DNA from: Panicum virgatum
Lineage: Eukaryota; Streptophyta; Magnoliopsida; Poales; Poaceae
Direction: 5' to 3'
Assembly: GCF_016808335.1 (NCBI RefSeq)
Contig: NC_053146.1
Location: 4,131,015-4,195,014, forward strand
Length of the DNA: 64,000 nucleotides
Part shown: one piece after another, positions 20,082 through 28,887 of the stretch
Position numbering within the stretch: position 1 is the first letter of the stretch
Layout: each line of letters opens with the position of its first letter
Notes under the pieces: model-generated
Database searches by the model: none
What the model was told of the DNA's origin: nothing
What the model saw: only the letters and a program-made list of their open reading frames with translations
Translations under genes and position numbers: made by a program

Positions 20082-22403
20082 TTAGAGATCATATTTACGC
20101 CCTTTTCCTTCCATTGTCATGAAACGATGAACCACAGCCTCATTGCTAACTTTCTTCATTTCTTCTTTCTCTATGTAGCAAATAAGTCTATGACTTAGGT
20201 GTTCATCACCCATACGATTAGACAAACTTGTTTTCACAATCTTCATGCTGGAAAAACATCTCTCAACTGTTGCTGTGGCGACAGGCAATACTAGCACAAG
20301 CTTCAAAAGTCGATAGACTAATGGGTACAAACGATATTTCCCTGTCTCAACCATTTTTTGAGAGAGCTCACCAATAGTGTTTATGTTGGAGAATCTGTCA
20401 TCTGCTCTCACATCAGCAATATAAAGGCGAAGTTGGTGGCTAAGGTCCCTCAAATCATCATTGCTAAAATCATCAGGATACAGTTTCGCTAAGCTCATCA
20501 AATTCTCCCCATTGAAAGCTTGAAATGATTCTCTTGGATTGAAAGCGGCTGAGCAAACAAGCAATTGAGAGGTTGTCTCACTAAATCGGTTATCAAGCTC
20601 TTGAACTAACCAATCAATAATGTCATTAAAGCAATCCACTGCATAGTGATGCTTGTTTGTAATTCCTGATTTTTTTCTAGGCTGTCGAGGATCAATATAT
20701 GTACTTTCCATTTCCACTCTATCTATTTCATGCAAGTCACAAAACTCATTCACTTCATCTAATAGTTTGTCCCAACCATCTCTTCTAAGATCATGTAAAT
20801 GGAGTCTAGTGGAATGCACACATCCAATGGCATTCACAATGTCTTGATCCTTGCGTTGCAATGCTAATGACAATGTATTTGTGGCAGTTAAAGTAGTCAA
20901 TAAGAGATGCAAATAGAAGACAAAGTCAAAAGATTGGAAGTATACCAAAAGATTTGATGCTTGATCTCTATTCTTCCAATCTCTATCATCCTTTTCAACA
21001 ACCTTTAGCACTTCAACTATTGTAGGAAACATGTTGACTAAACTTTTTAGAGTTTTATAATGAGAACTCCATCTTGTATCTCCGGGTCTTTGAAGACATT
21101 GCTCTTGATTTAACCCTGTCCCAGTCTCAAGTTGCCCACAACCTAAAGCCTTTTGTCCTTGCTCATAATTGATATCTCTAATCATGTCCCTTCTTTTAGC
21201 CGATCCACCCACCACATTTAGTAAGATAGAAATCATGTTCAAAAAATTGCTAACACCTTTATGCTTTCTCATGGTTGCCACAATAACTAACTGAAGTTGG
21301 TGAGCAAAGCAATGCACATAATAAGCTGCTTTACTATCTCTCAAGATCAAAGATTGCAAGCCATTCAACTCACCTCGCATATTGCTAGCACCATCATATC
21401 CTTGGCCTCGACATTGCTTTAAGCTTATTTTAAACTTTGCAAGAAGAGAATCAATGGATGACTTGAGGTGGGAAGAAGTTGTTTCAGTCACATGCACAAG
21501 GCCAACGAACCTCTCTTTCATAATCCCACATTTGTCAACATACCTCAAGACCACAGCCATTTGCTCTTTGCAAGAAACATCTCTTGACTCATCAACTAGC
21601 AAGCAAAACACATCACTCCCAAGTTCTTCAAGGATAGATTGTATAATCTCATTTGCAAAACATTCAACAATGTCCCTCTGAATTTCTGGAGCAAGCAAAC
21701 AACTATTTTTTGTAGCATCTGTAGTCACGGCTTTGTGTAATATTGGATCATGTTCCGCTAAGCAATCATAGAACTCCTTGAAGTTCCCTCTATTGTAGGA
21801 TTCTTTAGACTCATCATGGCCACGGAAAGGCAATCCTTGCTTCAACAGTAGCCTAGCAGTGTCAATGGATCCATTTAACCGAGTAAAGTACGCCCTCTTA
21901 GCAACTTCAGTGATCTGATTGTATTGTACATCTATATGTTGCTTTCTATTTAACAAATCATCACACTTCTTCATTGCATTATAATGTAAGCCACCAACCT
22001 CACCCATATGTGATCTTAGCCTTTCTTTCCTATGAAAACCATTCCAACCATTTACCACAAATGCATCATATCCTGCATCTTTCTTTTCTCTAAACAAGAA
22101 ACAATAAAAGCAATATGCTCTCTGCGTTTTCTCACTGTATTCAAGCCAAGGACCAAACTCATCAAACCATTCTTGCATAAATCTCCTTTGCTTATCTTTC
22201 TCTCCAATATTTAGAAGAGGGAAATTTATTCCGCGAGGTTGACAAGGTCCATTCTCCAAGTATTTTCTTCTCACTTTTTCTCTCAGGTTAGGATGATAAG
22301 AATCAATTTCTTTCCTTAAACCGGGGTCATATTGAATCTGCTCATCCCAATTGATTTCATCTTCAGCCGGACAGCTAGTTTTCCGCTTATAATATCTCTC
22401 CAT
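20082..22403 (-). CDS. hAT-superfamily transposase (zf-TTF / DUF4371 / hAT dimerisation)
   Basis: A single open frame of 773 residues. It would excise and reinsert the surrounding hAT element in the nucleus. Residues 72-150 form a TTF-type zinc finger (RFMQEWFDEFGPWLEYS, CFYC at 98-101, further His at 131 and 140). Residues about 150-400 are the DUF4371 part of the RNase H-like core, with VFCLLVDESRDVS supplying an acidic residue, GQGYDGASNM, and the hAT CxxH-type motif YYVHCFAHQLQLV. The C-terminal hAT dimerisation motif LPVATATVERCFSSMKIVK starts at residue 706. Length and order match plant zinc-finger-MYM-like or TTF-type hAT transposases. No stop or frameshift is present. A likely 5'UTR intron lies just upstream. 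Similar proteins are sometimes domesticated, but here TIRs and TSD show a mobile copy. Confidence 0.93.
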   Translation of the reverse strand: MERYYKRKTSCPAEDEINWDEQIQYDPGLRKEIDSYHPNLREKVRRKYLENGPCQPRGINFPLLNIGEKDKQRRFMQEWFDEFGPWLEYSEKTQRAYCFYCFLFREKKDAGYDAFVVNGWNGFHRKERLRSHMGEVGGLHYNAMKKCDDLLNRKQHIDVQYNQITEVAKRAYFTRLNGSIDTARLLLKQGLPFRGHDESKESYNRGNFKEFYDCLAEHDPILHKAVTTDATKNSCLLAPEIQRDIVECFANEIIQSILEELGSDVFCLLVDESRDVSCKEQMAVVLRYVDKCGIMKERFVGLVHVTETTSSHLKSSIDSLLAKFKISLKQCRGQGYDGASNMRGELNGLQSLILRDSKAAYYVHCFAHQLQLVIVATMRKHKGVSNFLNMISILLNVVGGSAKRRDMIRDINYEQGQKALGCGQLETGTGLNQEQCLQRPGDTRWSSHYKTLKSLVNMFPTIVEVLKVVEKDDRDWKNRDQASNLLVYFQSFDFVFYLHLLLTTLTATNTLSLALQRKDQDIVNAIGCVHSTRLHLHDLRRDGWDKLLDEVNEFCDLHEIDRVEMESTYIDPRQPRKKSGITNKHHYAVDCFNDIIDWLVQELDNRFSETTSQLLVCSAAFNPRESFQAFNGENLMSLAKLYPDDFSNDDLRDLSHQLRLYIADVRADDRFSNINTIGELSQKMVETGKYRLYPLVYRLLKLVLVLPVATATVERCFSSMKIVKTSLSNRMGDEHLSHRLICYIEKEEMKKVSNEAVVHRFMTMEGKGRKYDL

Positions 22404-22409
22404 AATTAC

Positions 22410-22526
22410 CTAAAATTTATTCATTTGCAAAATTAAATTGCAGCTCATAGTCTAACCTAAATACCTAATAAAATCCAAATGAAGAAAGCGATTGAAATTG
22501 CATGATTCATGATGGTCACTACTCAC
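22410..22526 (-). other. probable intron in the 5' leader of the hAT transposase gene
   Basis: On the minus strand CAGAG|GTGAGT at 22526 is a strong donor, and TTTTAG at 22410 is an acceptor seven bases before the transposase ATG (22403). The upstream exon (22527 to about 22800) is GC-rich and probably untranslated. This is inferred from splice consensus only. Confidence 0.5.
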
Positions 22527-23181
22527 CTCTGTTTTGCGGCAGGGACACCTCGAGAGACGAGAGCAGCAGAGATGCGCGTTGGGCAGCCGGCCGCCGGTGG
22601 CCTCCTGCCTGGGCGCCGCGCGCTCAGGCCTGTTCCTTCTCGCGCAGTTGCGCTGGCGGAGGGGCTCAGGGGCGGACTGGCGCTGGGTGCCTCGCGCCTG
22701 CTCGCGTGGCGGGCCGGGCGGCCGGGGCTGCGGCGCCGCGCGGCCGCTGGCGGGGAGTCGGCGCGAGCGCGCCCTGCGCCCAGCATCCTGCGAGGGTTGG
22801 GAGTTTTTTTTTGACACCACGAGGGTTGGGAGTTGGGAGTTTGGGACTGGGAGTCTTCGAGTCGAAGGAAAGGAAGTGATGTTGCCTGTTGGGTTTTGCC
22901 TTGCTTCTTGGGCTGTTGGGTGGGCCGGGGGTGCCTTGTATTGGGCTTGGGGGTGCCAATAGGGCCAAATTTCAGAGTCTCTAAAAGATTTTTACAAATG
23001 GAGGGGGTGCCTGGGCACCCACAGGCCCTTACTGGGCTCCGCCCCTGCGGGCAAGTAGTCCACGACGCTGGAGATATTACTGGTCTGTTGGATCTCCATC
23101 CATGAAAAAGCTAAACAGATAGCTAAATAGAAATTTAGCTATTGTAATTTGAACAAGCTCTTGGAGATGCTCTAAAGATTG

Positions 23182-23227
23182 TGGTCATCGTGCCACCCTC
23201 TAAAGTAGGCAACCAGGGTTCAAATCC
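23182..23227 (+). other. tRNA-like A/B-box module, possibly SINE remnant
   Basis: GGTTCAAATCC (23217-23227) is a perfect B box. An A-box-like TGGTCATCGTG starts 35 nt upstream (23182). The A box is weak. It abuts the right end of the PIF-like element. No poly-A or TSD was identified. Confidence 0.3.
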
Positions 23228-23616
23228 TTGCGGTGCCATTCTCGCTAGAATTTCGAGGGCAGGCATTGGTCAAGCACATCATAGAGAAACTGATCCCTAT
23301 CATCCTGCGACGTATGGAGCTATTCTAGCCTCTGGCTCATATAAACGCACGCCCTCAACAAAACGAAGCTGCCGCTCGCCATCGCTTCCCATGCATCATC
23401 TTGGGTCTGTACGTGCAAATATTATCAAGTGTTGTGAGCCTCTCTTGCTTCAGTCATTTATTTTTCAGCACTCTCCGAGCTCGTCAACTAGCTAGCATAT
23501 ATAGCTGGAGAAGTGGAGAGGCATTCGGGAGCACTGTGCGAGGCTGATCACCGGCCTGTACAGCGTCCACTCCCCCTGTCGTATGCGAGAGAATTTATGC
23601 TTTTTACCAGCCAATT

Positions 23617-23747
23617 TTTCAAACAGTGAAGAGAATCTTTTTTCTAATTCTCCCTAAAAATATTTTTTTAATTTTCCTGGCAAAAAAAAGGAAAAAGATT
23701 TTTCTTGAAGGAAAATTAGAAAAATGATTCTCTCCTCTGTTTGAAAC
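23617..23747. repeat. foldback / hairpin with ~37-bp arms
   Basis: The left arm (23617-23653, beginning TTTCAAACAGTGAAGAGAATC) pairs with the right arm (23710-23747, ending GATTCTCTCCTCTGTTTGAAA) with few mismatches, leaving a loop of about 56 nt. It could be a tiny MITE or a hairpin-RNA locus. No TSD is obvious. Confidence 0.65.
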
Positions 23748-24417
23748 TACAGTGTATATTTTGATTTCTTAAGGCAAAACTTCACTGAAAATTGCTCCGA
23801 CTAGTAGATAACTCAGCGAATAATGAAATGAAAGCTGAGGCAGCCTTGCATAATTTGTCCTCGATCCAAGTAGCGCCAAGCAACTAACTGTGCCCACTGA
23901 AAAGGGGAATCGAAAGGGTCCTGCAGATTAGCAGAAAACAACCAATAATATACGCCCAGTGTGCACTGACATGATGCAGGAGCACATCCGATGGGCATGT
24001 GATTCGTCCACGATGTACAGTTTGTTTCACAGGGAAGCTAGCATCCAATAACTGACCAGCAGTACTAGTGAGCCAGAGAAAAGGGCCCTTGGCCAACCGC
24101 CGAGAGTGATATGTATGTATGTATGCCGACACGCCTGTTCAGTACTAGTAGCACACAGGAGATACCGGATCAAATACGTATACAACGTACGTTGTGTTGT
24201 TTCGTTAGATCAAGGCTGTGGGACCAAGATCACTCATTGTTCTTAATATTTCATTATCATTTTTTTACATGGGAGCTAGCTCGCATGTAGTTAAACTAAT
24301 TAACATGTAGTATCTAAAAAGATAAGTATTCGAGAAATGAAGCATGCCGGGGTGAGAGTAATTGAAGTACCGAACCGCATCCACTGTACGCCCCCACTGT
24401 AACCAGGTCCAAGACAA

Positions 24418-24762
24418 GGGGCCGTTTATTTCCCAAAATTTTTTGCCAAAATTTTTTGTCTCTTTTTTTTACATATGAATGGAGTATTAAATGTAGGTAA
24501 ACGACAAAACTAATTACACAGTTTGAATATACACGACGAGACGAATCTTTTGAGCCTAATTAGTGCATGATTAGCCATAGGTGCTACAGTAACCCACATG
24601 TGCTAATGGTGCGGTCAAATGCCTCAAAAGATTTGTCTCGCGGTTTCCAAGCGGGTTCTGAAATTAGTTTTTAAATTAGTGTCAAAAAAAATCCTTCCGA
24701 CATATGGTCAAACAATCGATTTGACAACCAAAAACTTTTATTTTGGGAACTAAACGGTGCCC
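24418..24762. mobile_element. MITE, TIR GGGGCCGTTTA (Tourist-like)
   Basis: The left end GGGGCCGTTTATTTCCC and the inverted right end GGGCACCGTTTAGTTCCC match apart from a small gap. Internal GACGAGACGAATCTTTTGAGCC and GATTAGCCATAGGTGCTACAG-type strings are typical of a large grass MITE family also seen at 32331, 33483 and 58937. TSD is unclear (AAG and AAA). Confidence 0.75.
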
Positions 24763-24806
24763 AAAGGTTTCTTGTCGGGTTGGGCGGCAGCAGGAAGAAC
24801 ATCCTA

Positions 24807-25080
24807 GAGCGTAGCTGCGTAGCTCAGTTGGTTCGCTCGCCAGGTGAGCGTGCTGCCGGGCGCGGGTTTGATTACTGGGAATCGCAACCCGCGTGCCTCA
24901 CCGGGTACTGAGGTGGTGTGCGTGTGAGCTGATGTGTGTGCATGTGTGAGGTGGTGTGCGTAAGTCTCGATATGATGCGTTCTGAGACTTCTCAAGCAGT
25001 CTCGTCTGCGCTGAGTCCGGTCAGCGTGGGCGCCCAAAAATCTTACATGAGTCCCCAGTGCTCCTGGGTGCTTCCAAAAA
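24807..25080 (+). mobile_element. tRNA-derived SINE, full length
   Basis: The 12-bp TSD AAGAACATCCTA (24795-24806 and 25081-25092) is perfect. The 5' end has the A box TAGCTCAGTTGG and a B-box-like GGGTTTGATTACT about 40 nt later; the 3' end is a short A-run (CTTCCAAAAA AA). A GTGTGTG-rich middle and a 3' block GTCCCCAGTGCTCCTGGG follow. Mobilised by a LINE in trans. Confidence 0.88.
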
Positions 25081-25165
25081 AAGAACATCCTACCTGCCTA
25101 CCATAGCAATTTGGTGGAGGGAGAGCTAGCTGTTCTTTGTCCGCACTGTCTTGTGCGTGTCCTAA

Positions 25166-25419
25166 AAAAAACGCGGCCGGAGGGGTGAACGGACCCCACC
25201 GTTTTTCATTAAGAGGAAGCAACACGGCTTCTCCCGGCCGCGGAAAAATCCCCGAACCCTGGCCTATGCCCGTGAGGGTCAAGCCTTACGGCGAGCACAG
25301 CGAGGAGATTTTTTTACCCACGGGCGGAAATTCGTCCCAACTGGAATTCGAACTCACGACCTCGTGGGGACGACCATACCTCAGCTCCTCTAACCAACTA
25401 GACTAGAGGAGCTTTGGTC
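25166..25419 (-). mobile_element. tRNA-derived SINE, minus strand
   Basis: On the minus strand the head has the A box TAGTCTAGTTGGTTAGAGG and the B box GAGTTCGAATTCC. The tail ends in an A/T run (plus-strand AAAAAAA at 25164-25170). The TSD is TGTGCGTGTCCTAA (25152-25165) versus TGTGCGTGCCCTAA (25420-25433), 13 of 14. It belongs to a different SINE family from 24807-25080. Confidence 0.8.
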
Positions 25420-25433
25420 TGTGCGTGCCCTAA

Positions 25434-26029
25434 GTGGAGGAACGATCGAGTTCAAGGAAAAATCAGCAGAGCTCTTTGCCTTCTTGCTTGCTTGGACAAG
25501 TCAGCAGCAGCTATCTGTGGAGCTGGCAACAATGACATCAGCTTCAAGCAAGTGATGACCAGATAAGCACACACACTGCATCTGCAAGCTAACTGTACTC
25601 TTGGAGCTCCTCTCCCTCTCAGGATTTGTTTAGAAGTAATCAAGTAGTACCTACAAAATCACGTGTAATTTTCTTTTAAATGGGAGATGGAAGCAAACAT
25701 CGTCAGCATATCAATAGCAGTATGCAGTTGTGTATCACCATATCTGTCCATATGCATGGTAAAGTATAATGCACACACCATATCCAAGCAAGCAAGCGAA
25801 ACAATTTACAGGGTCATCATGGATCAGGGGCAGATCCAGCGGTGGGTTTGGAAAGGTTCGAGCTCCTACTACCGCTCAAAATCCCATGGAATCTCCCTAA
25901 GCCTCTCCTACTAATTTGAGAAGAAAGGAGAGAAGGGGAGGTGTGAGAAGGAAGAAGAATAGGAGCCCCCTCCTGAGCTTAATCCTACCTCCGCCACTGT
26001 CATGGATGATCCAGAACGCCGCGCGCCCG
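25434..26029. other. gene-free stretch, 3' side of the C2H2 gene
   Basis: Probable 3' UTR and downstream flank of the minus-strand C2H2 gene, including a GAGAAGAAAGGAGAGAAGGGG purine run near 25918-25940. No further gene is supported. Confidence 0.4.
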
Positions 26030-26581
26030 TTACAGCCTCAGCTCGAGGTCGGGCTCCACGCCGGCGGCGGTGGAGTCCGGCGACGCCTTGGGGGCCGCGG
26101 CAGACGCCTGCGTTCCCCTTGTCCAGTTGAGCGTCTCATTGATCGGGCCGGCGCCGCCGTGGAGGACCGCTGGCGGCTTGTGGCCACCGGTCCACCTCTC
26201 CAGCTCCAAGCTCAGCGCCGCCGCGGCGGCGGCCCTGTAAGACGCCTCCCCAGCCCTGGCCCCACTTGCGACCGGCCCGCCGCAGTGCGGGGCGCCTGCA
26301 ACGAACATCAACGACGTGGCCGGAAGCGCGCTGCCGGCAGCGGCGAGCGCGTCCAGCTCCACCGCAGCGGCGTAGGAGGTGCCGCTGGCATTCCAGCTGC
26401 GGCTGCCGGCGACGCGCTCCTTCTTGTGCGCGTTCTGGTGCCCGCCCAGCGCCTGCGACTTGAGGAACGTCTTGCTGCAGAACAGGCACGGGAACAGACG
26501 CGCGCCGCCGCTGCCGCCGTCGATGAGGCCGCTGCCGCTTGTGTCAACAGAACAAGGTGCACCACCGCGAGAGGACTCCAT
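26030..26581 (-). CDS. single C2H2 zinc-finger protein with C-terminal EAR motif
   Basis: A 183-residue intronless frame. One plant-type C2H2 finger spans residues 32-52 (C32, C35, H48, H52) with the diagnostic QALGGH at 43-48 and [16 protein letters not shown] around it. The C-terminus is DLELRL (178-183), an LxLxL EAR motif known to recruit TOPLESS-type co-repressors. The middle is alanine-, glycine- and serine-rich and disordered. Known single-finger EAR proteins act in the nucleus as transcriptional repressors in organ development, trichomes or flowering; the exact orthologue is not clear from sequence. The ATG at 26581 is the first in frame, 210 bp downstream of a TATA-like box. High GC content is normal for grass single-exon genes. 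No defects seen. Confidence 0.9.
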   Translation of the reverse strand: MESSRGGAPCSVDTSGSGLIDGGSGGARLFPCLFCSKTFLKSQALGGHQNAHKKERVAGSRSWNASGTSYAAAVELDALAAAGSALPATSLMFVAGAPHCGGPVASGARAGEASYRAAAAAALSLELERWTGGHKPPAVLHGGAGPINETLNWTRGTQASAAAPKASPDSTAAGVEPDLELRL

Positions 26582-26790
26582 TGTGTATCTACAGGAGCTG
26601 CTACTCCAAAAAAAAATGGTTACCTGCCGTGCCCAGGAGCTACATGCATTCTGCTGCTAATGGAAGTTGAGGATTCTCTATATGTTTGGATGGGAAATCG
26701 GATCTGGGTGGCACCAACACAAGTGGAGCAGGCAGGAGACTGAGGGGCGATACGATGTGGCCGTGAGTGGATGGATGAGCCACTTTACGG

Positions 26791-26797
26791 TTTATAG
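26791..26797 (-). promoter_or_regulatory. TATA box of the C2H2-EAR gene
   Basis: CTATAAA on the minus strand, about 210 bp upstream of the ATG at 26581, implies a leader of about 175 nt. The CACTA element starting at 26929 lies only about 130 bp further upstream. Confidence 0.5.
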
Positions 26798-26928
26798 AAG
26801 CAGGCTAGGCACCTCAACTGCAGTATTGTTGGAGATTGCTAGCCTAGTTTTTTTTTCAACTGCGAGCACGTATTTTATTAAGAGCAGAAGAAAAACAGTT
26901 ACAAATTTGAACTGGTCTTGCAGAGTTA

Positions 26929-28079
26929 CACTGCAGGCTTTGCCGAGTGCGGCACTCGGCAAAGTCCACATAGTGAAAAAAGCGACGGCACAAAGAACTT
27001 TACCGAGTGCTTTTCATCGCGCGCACAGCAAAGAGTTTGCCATGTGTGACATAGACACTGGGCAAATATTTTTGAAAAATATAGGAAAAATAAAAAAGTC
27101 CGTCAGCTGCACTAGTCGACCGCCGCTGCCACCACCACCAGACCACCATCGCTACTGCCCTGCCACGCTGCTGGTCCTCATTGGCCCGCGTCGCCGAGCC
27201 GCCCGCCGCCCAGATCCGCACCGCGCCGCCCTGCCTCCGCATGGCCGTGCCATCCCCTAGTCCGTGCCGCACTGCTCTGGTTCACCCGCACGCGTCGCGG
27301 GTCGCTCCGCCCACACACATCGCTCGCGTGCCGCCGCTGCTCCTCTTCCGCTCGCGCACCGTGAGCTGCTCTGCTCCGCCGTCGCACGCACGCTGCACCG
27401 AGCCAGGTGGAGGAGAGGGAGGGGCAGCCAGGGTGGAGACAAGGGGTGGGGACAACAGAGAGAGGCTGCCGAGGTTGGAGCTCCTGCTAGCTGGCCGCGG
27501 CCGCCACTCCTCGCCCAGCCGCCCCTCCTCACCGGTCAATGCGAGAGGGAGGTGGAGGGAGAGGGCCGGGGAGGGAGGTTCCGGGGAGGAGCTCTCGCCG
27601 GTCTAGGGCCCGACGCCGCCGCTGCCACACACATCGCCGTCGTCGAGGAGAGAGCGAGAGAGAGAGACGGCTTTCATTTGGGAGAGAGAGCGGGATGATC
27701 CGGCTCATGATATTTGGACCAATGGAAGAGCTCCATTTTATAGCCTTGGAGGTTGAATCAATTGCCGTTTACATTTAATTTGATTCAAAATATTGCTTGA
27801 GGTTGGACGGTAGGAAAATTTTTGAGGTTGGAAGTGGGAAAAAACTTAATTTTTTGCTGAGCGTAAAAAAAAACACTCGGCAAACTATCATTTTGCCGAG
27901 TGCCAAAAATAATACACTTGGCAAAAAAAAACTCTTTGCCGAGTGTAGAAAAACACTCGGCAAACTCGCATCTTTCCCGAGTGCCAAAAATAATACACTC
28001 GGCAAAGATGTCTTTGCCGAGTGTATTTATTTTGCCGAGTTTTTTTTATGACACTCGGCAAAACCTTCAGTCTGTAGGG
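26929..28079. mobile_element. non-autonomous CACTA element with GC-rich centre
   Basis: The left end CACTGCAGGCTTTGCCGAGTG-type sequence and the right end, inverted CCCTACAG, agree at 6 of 8 terminal bases. The 3-bp TSD is TTA (26926-26928 and 28080-28082). TTTGCCGAGTG and CACTCGGCAAA repeats cluster at both ends (26938-27065 and 27855-28065), the same motif family as 693-1978. The centre (27110-27700) is strongly GC-rich with several unrelated open frames, possibly captured host DNA. No transposase. Confidence 0.8.
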
Positions 28080-28082
28080 TTA

Positions 28083-28680
28083 AGATTACACATGAACTAG
28101 TGCGCGACGTAGGGAAAGAGCTACTGCCTGAAGCTGCTTATGACCCAGGTTGCAACCAAGCAACGATTTCACCTGCGGTGTCATCTGACCACCATTGTGC
28201 AAAGCAGATCACCTGCGTTGTCAGGGTAATTGTGTGCTAGTAGTCTAGTCGACCAAGTATCTTACTTCTTATCTTATCTTATTATTGTTACTATTGCAGA
28301 TTTTTAAAGCCTCCACATAAAACCACCTAAAATTCTAGATGGACATTCTAAAAAATAGAGAAATTATAAAATTTCTCACAAAAATCAGAAACATCCGGCT
28401 ATCAATCCGACAATACTAATCATAATAGTCATCGGATCTATTATATTTTCTAATAAATTACCCACCTCTACCATTATGAAACACGAGCCATATAAAGAAG
28501 TTGCATTTGGGATTGGAGGAGCTTTGGTTTTGTGGTAGCTCCGATCATTTTTTAGATAATGGAATTTTTCGATCTCTACAATTTAGTGTACACAATCTTC
28601 AATTATTATATTTTTTCAGTTTCAATAGCTATATTAGCTCCGATCCTGGTAGGGCACGCTGCCCAACGAAGAATGCTTGG
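28083..28680. other. gene-free stretch
   Basis: AT-rich sequence without recognisable genes or repeats. A short open frame near 28559 with hydrophobic content has no family I recognise. Confidence 0.4.
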
Positions 28681-28683
28681 TAA

Positions 28684-28884
28684 GAGCAGGTATTATAAGA
28701 GACTGGGAGCCAGCTGGGATCCGACGTGGGGAGGAGAGAGAGCATGAGCGGGCGGCTGCCGAATCGCCCGCTGGGAGCTGGCAAAGACGCTTGCGCTCTC
28801 ACCACAACGCATTAAAAGTGAGGGCTGCGACCTGCTGAGCGCGGGCTCCCAGCCGGTAGCCAGCTGGGACTATAAAACTTGCTC
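28684..28884. mobile_element. PIF/Harbinger-type MITE, 201 bp
   Basis: Ends GAGCAGGTATTATA and, inverted, GAGCAAGTTTTATA match at 12 of 14. TSD TAA at 28681-28683 and 28885-28887. Internal GGGAGCCAGCTGGGA is repeated inverted near the right end, so the whole element can fold. Confidence 0.85.
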
Positions 28885-28887
28885 TAA

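Larger units (their letters stand above)
19718..23047 (-). mobile_element. complete hAT transposon, probably autonomous
   Basis: The ends are CAGGGGCGAAGC and, inverted, CAGGGGCGGAGC. The 8-bp TSD CGGGCAAG is perfect (19710-19717 and 23048-23055). Length is 3330 bp. It encodes one uninterrupted transposase (20082-22403). Subterminal sequence GGGGGTGCCC near both ends is also inverted-repeated. A perfect TSD, near-perfect TIRs and an intact transposase gene point to a recent insertion. Confidence 0.93.
19103..23172. mobile_element. PIF/Harbinger-like non-autonomous element, split by hAT
   Basis: The ends GAGCAACTCCAAGAGCTT and, inverted, GAGCATCTCCAAGAGCTT differ at a single position. The 3-bp TSD TAA (19100-19102 and 23173-23175) fits PIF/Harbinger. 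Removing the nested hAT insertion leaves about 730 bp. The centre (19250-19717 plus 23056-23100) is very GC-rich and gene-like, with open frames on both strands, while the termini are AT-rich. This is the layout of an element that has captured host DNA. Confidence 0.75.
23173..24414. other. gene-free stretch with small structured elements
   Basis: No gene recognised. It holds a tRNA-like module (23182), a 131-bp foldback (23617-23747) and a CATATAAAC box near 23338 without a following gene. The rest shows no homology I can name. Confidence 0.4.

Noticed and set aside
22452..22962. GC-rich open frames near the hAT right end
   Set aside because: They lie in the hAT leader and TIR region, and no frame is consistent with a protein family.
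24823..24890. Possible tRNA gene with TAGCTCAGTTGG
   Set aside because: No acceptor stem closes, and TSDs with an A-rich tail show a SINE.
26136..26743. Open frames overlapping the C2H2-EAR gene, including a 275-codon plus-strand frame
   Set aside because: Arg/Ala-rich shadows without domains; the minus-strand frame has the C2H2 finger and EAR motif.
28559..28747. 62-codon hydrophobic frame, briefly considered as organelle-derived
   Set aside because: No match to plastid or mitochondrial proteins I can recall; runs into a MITE.
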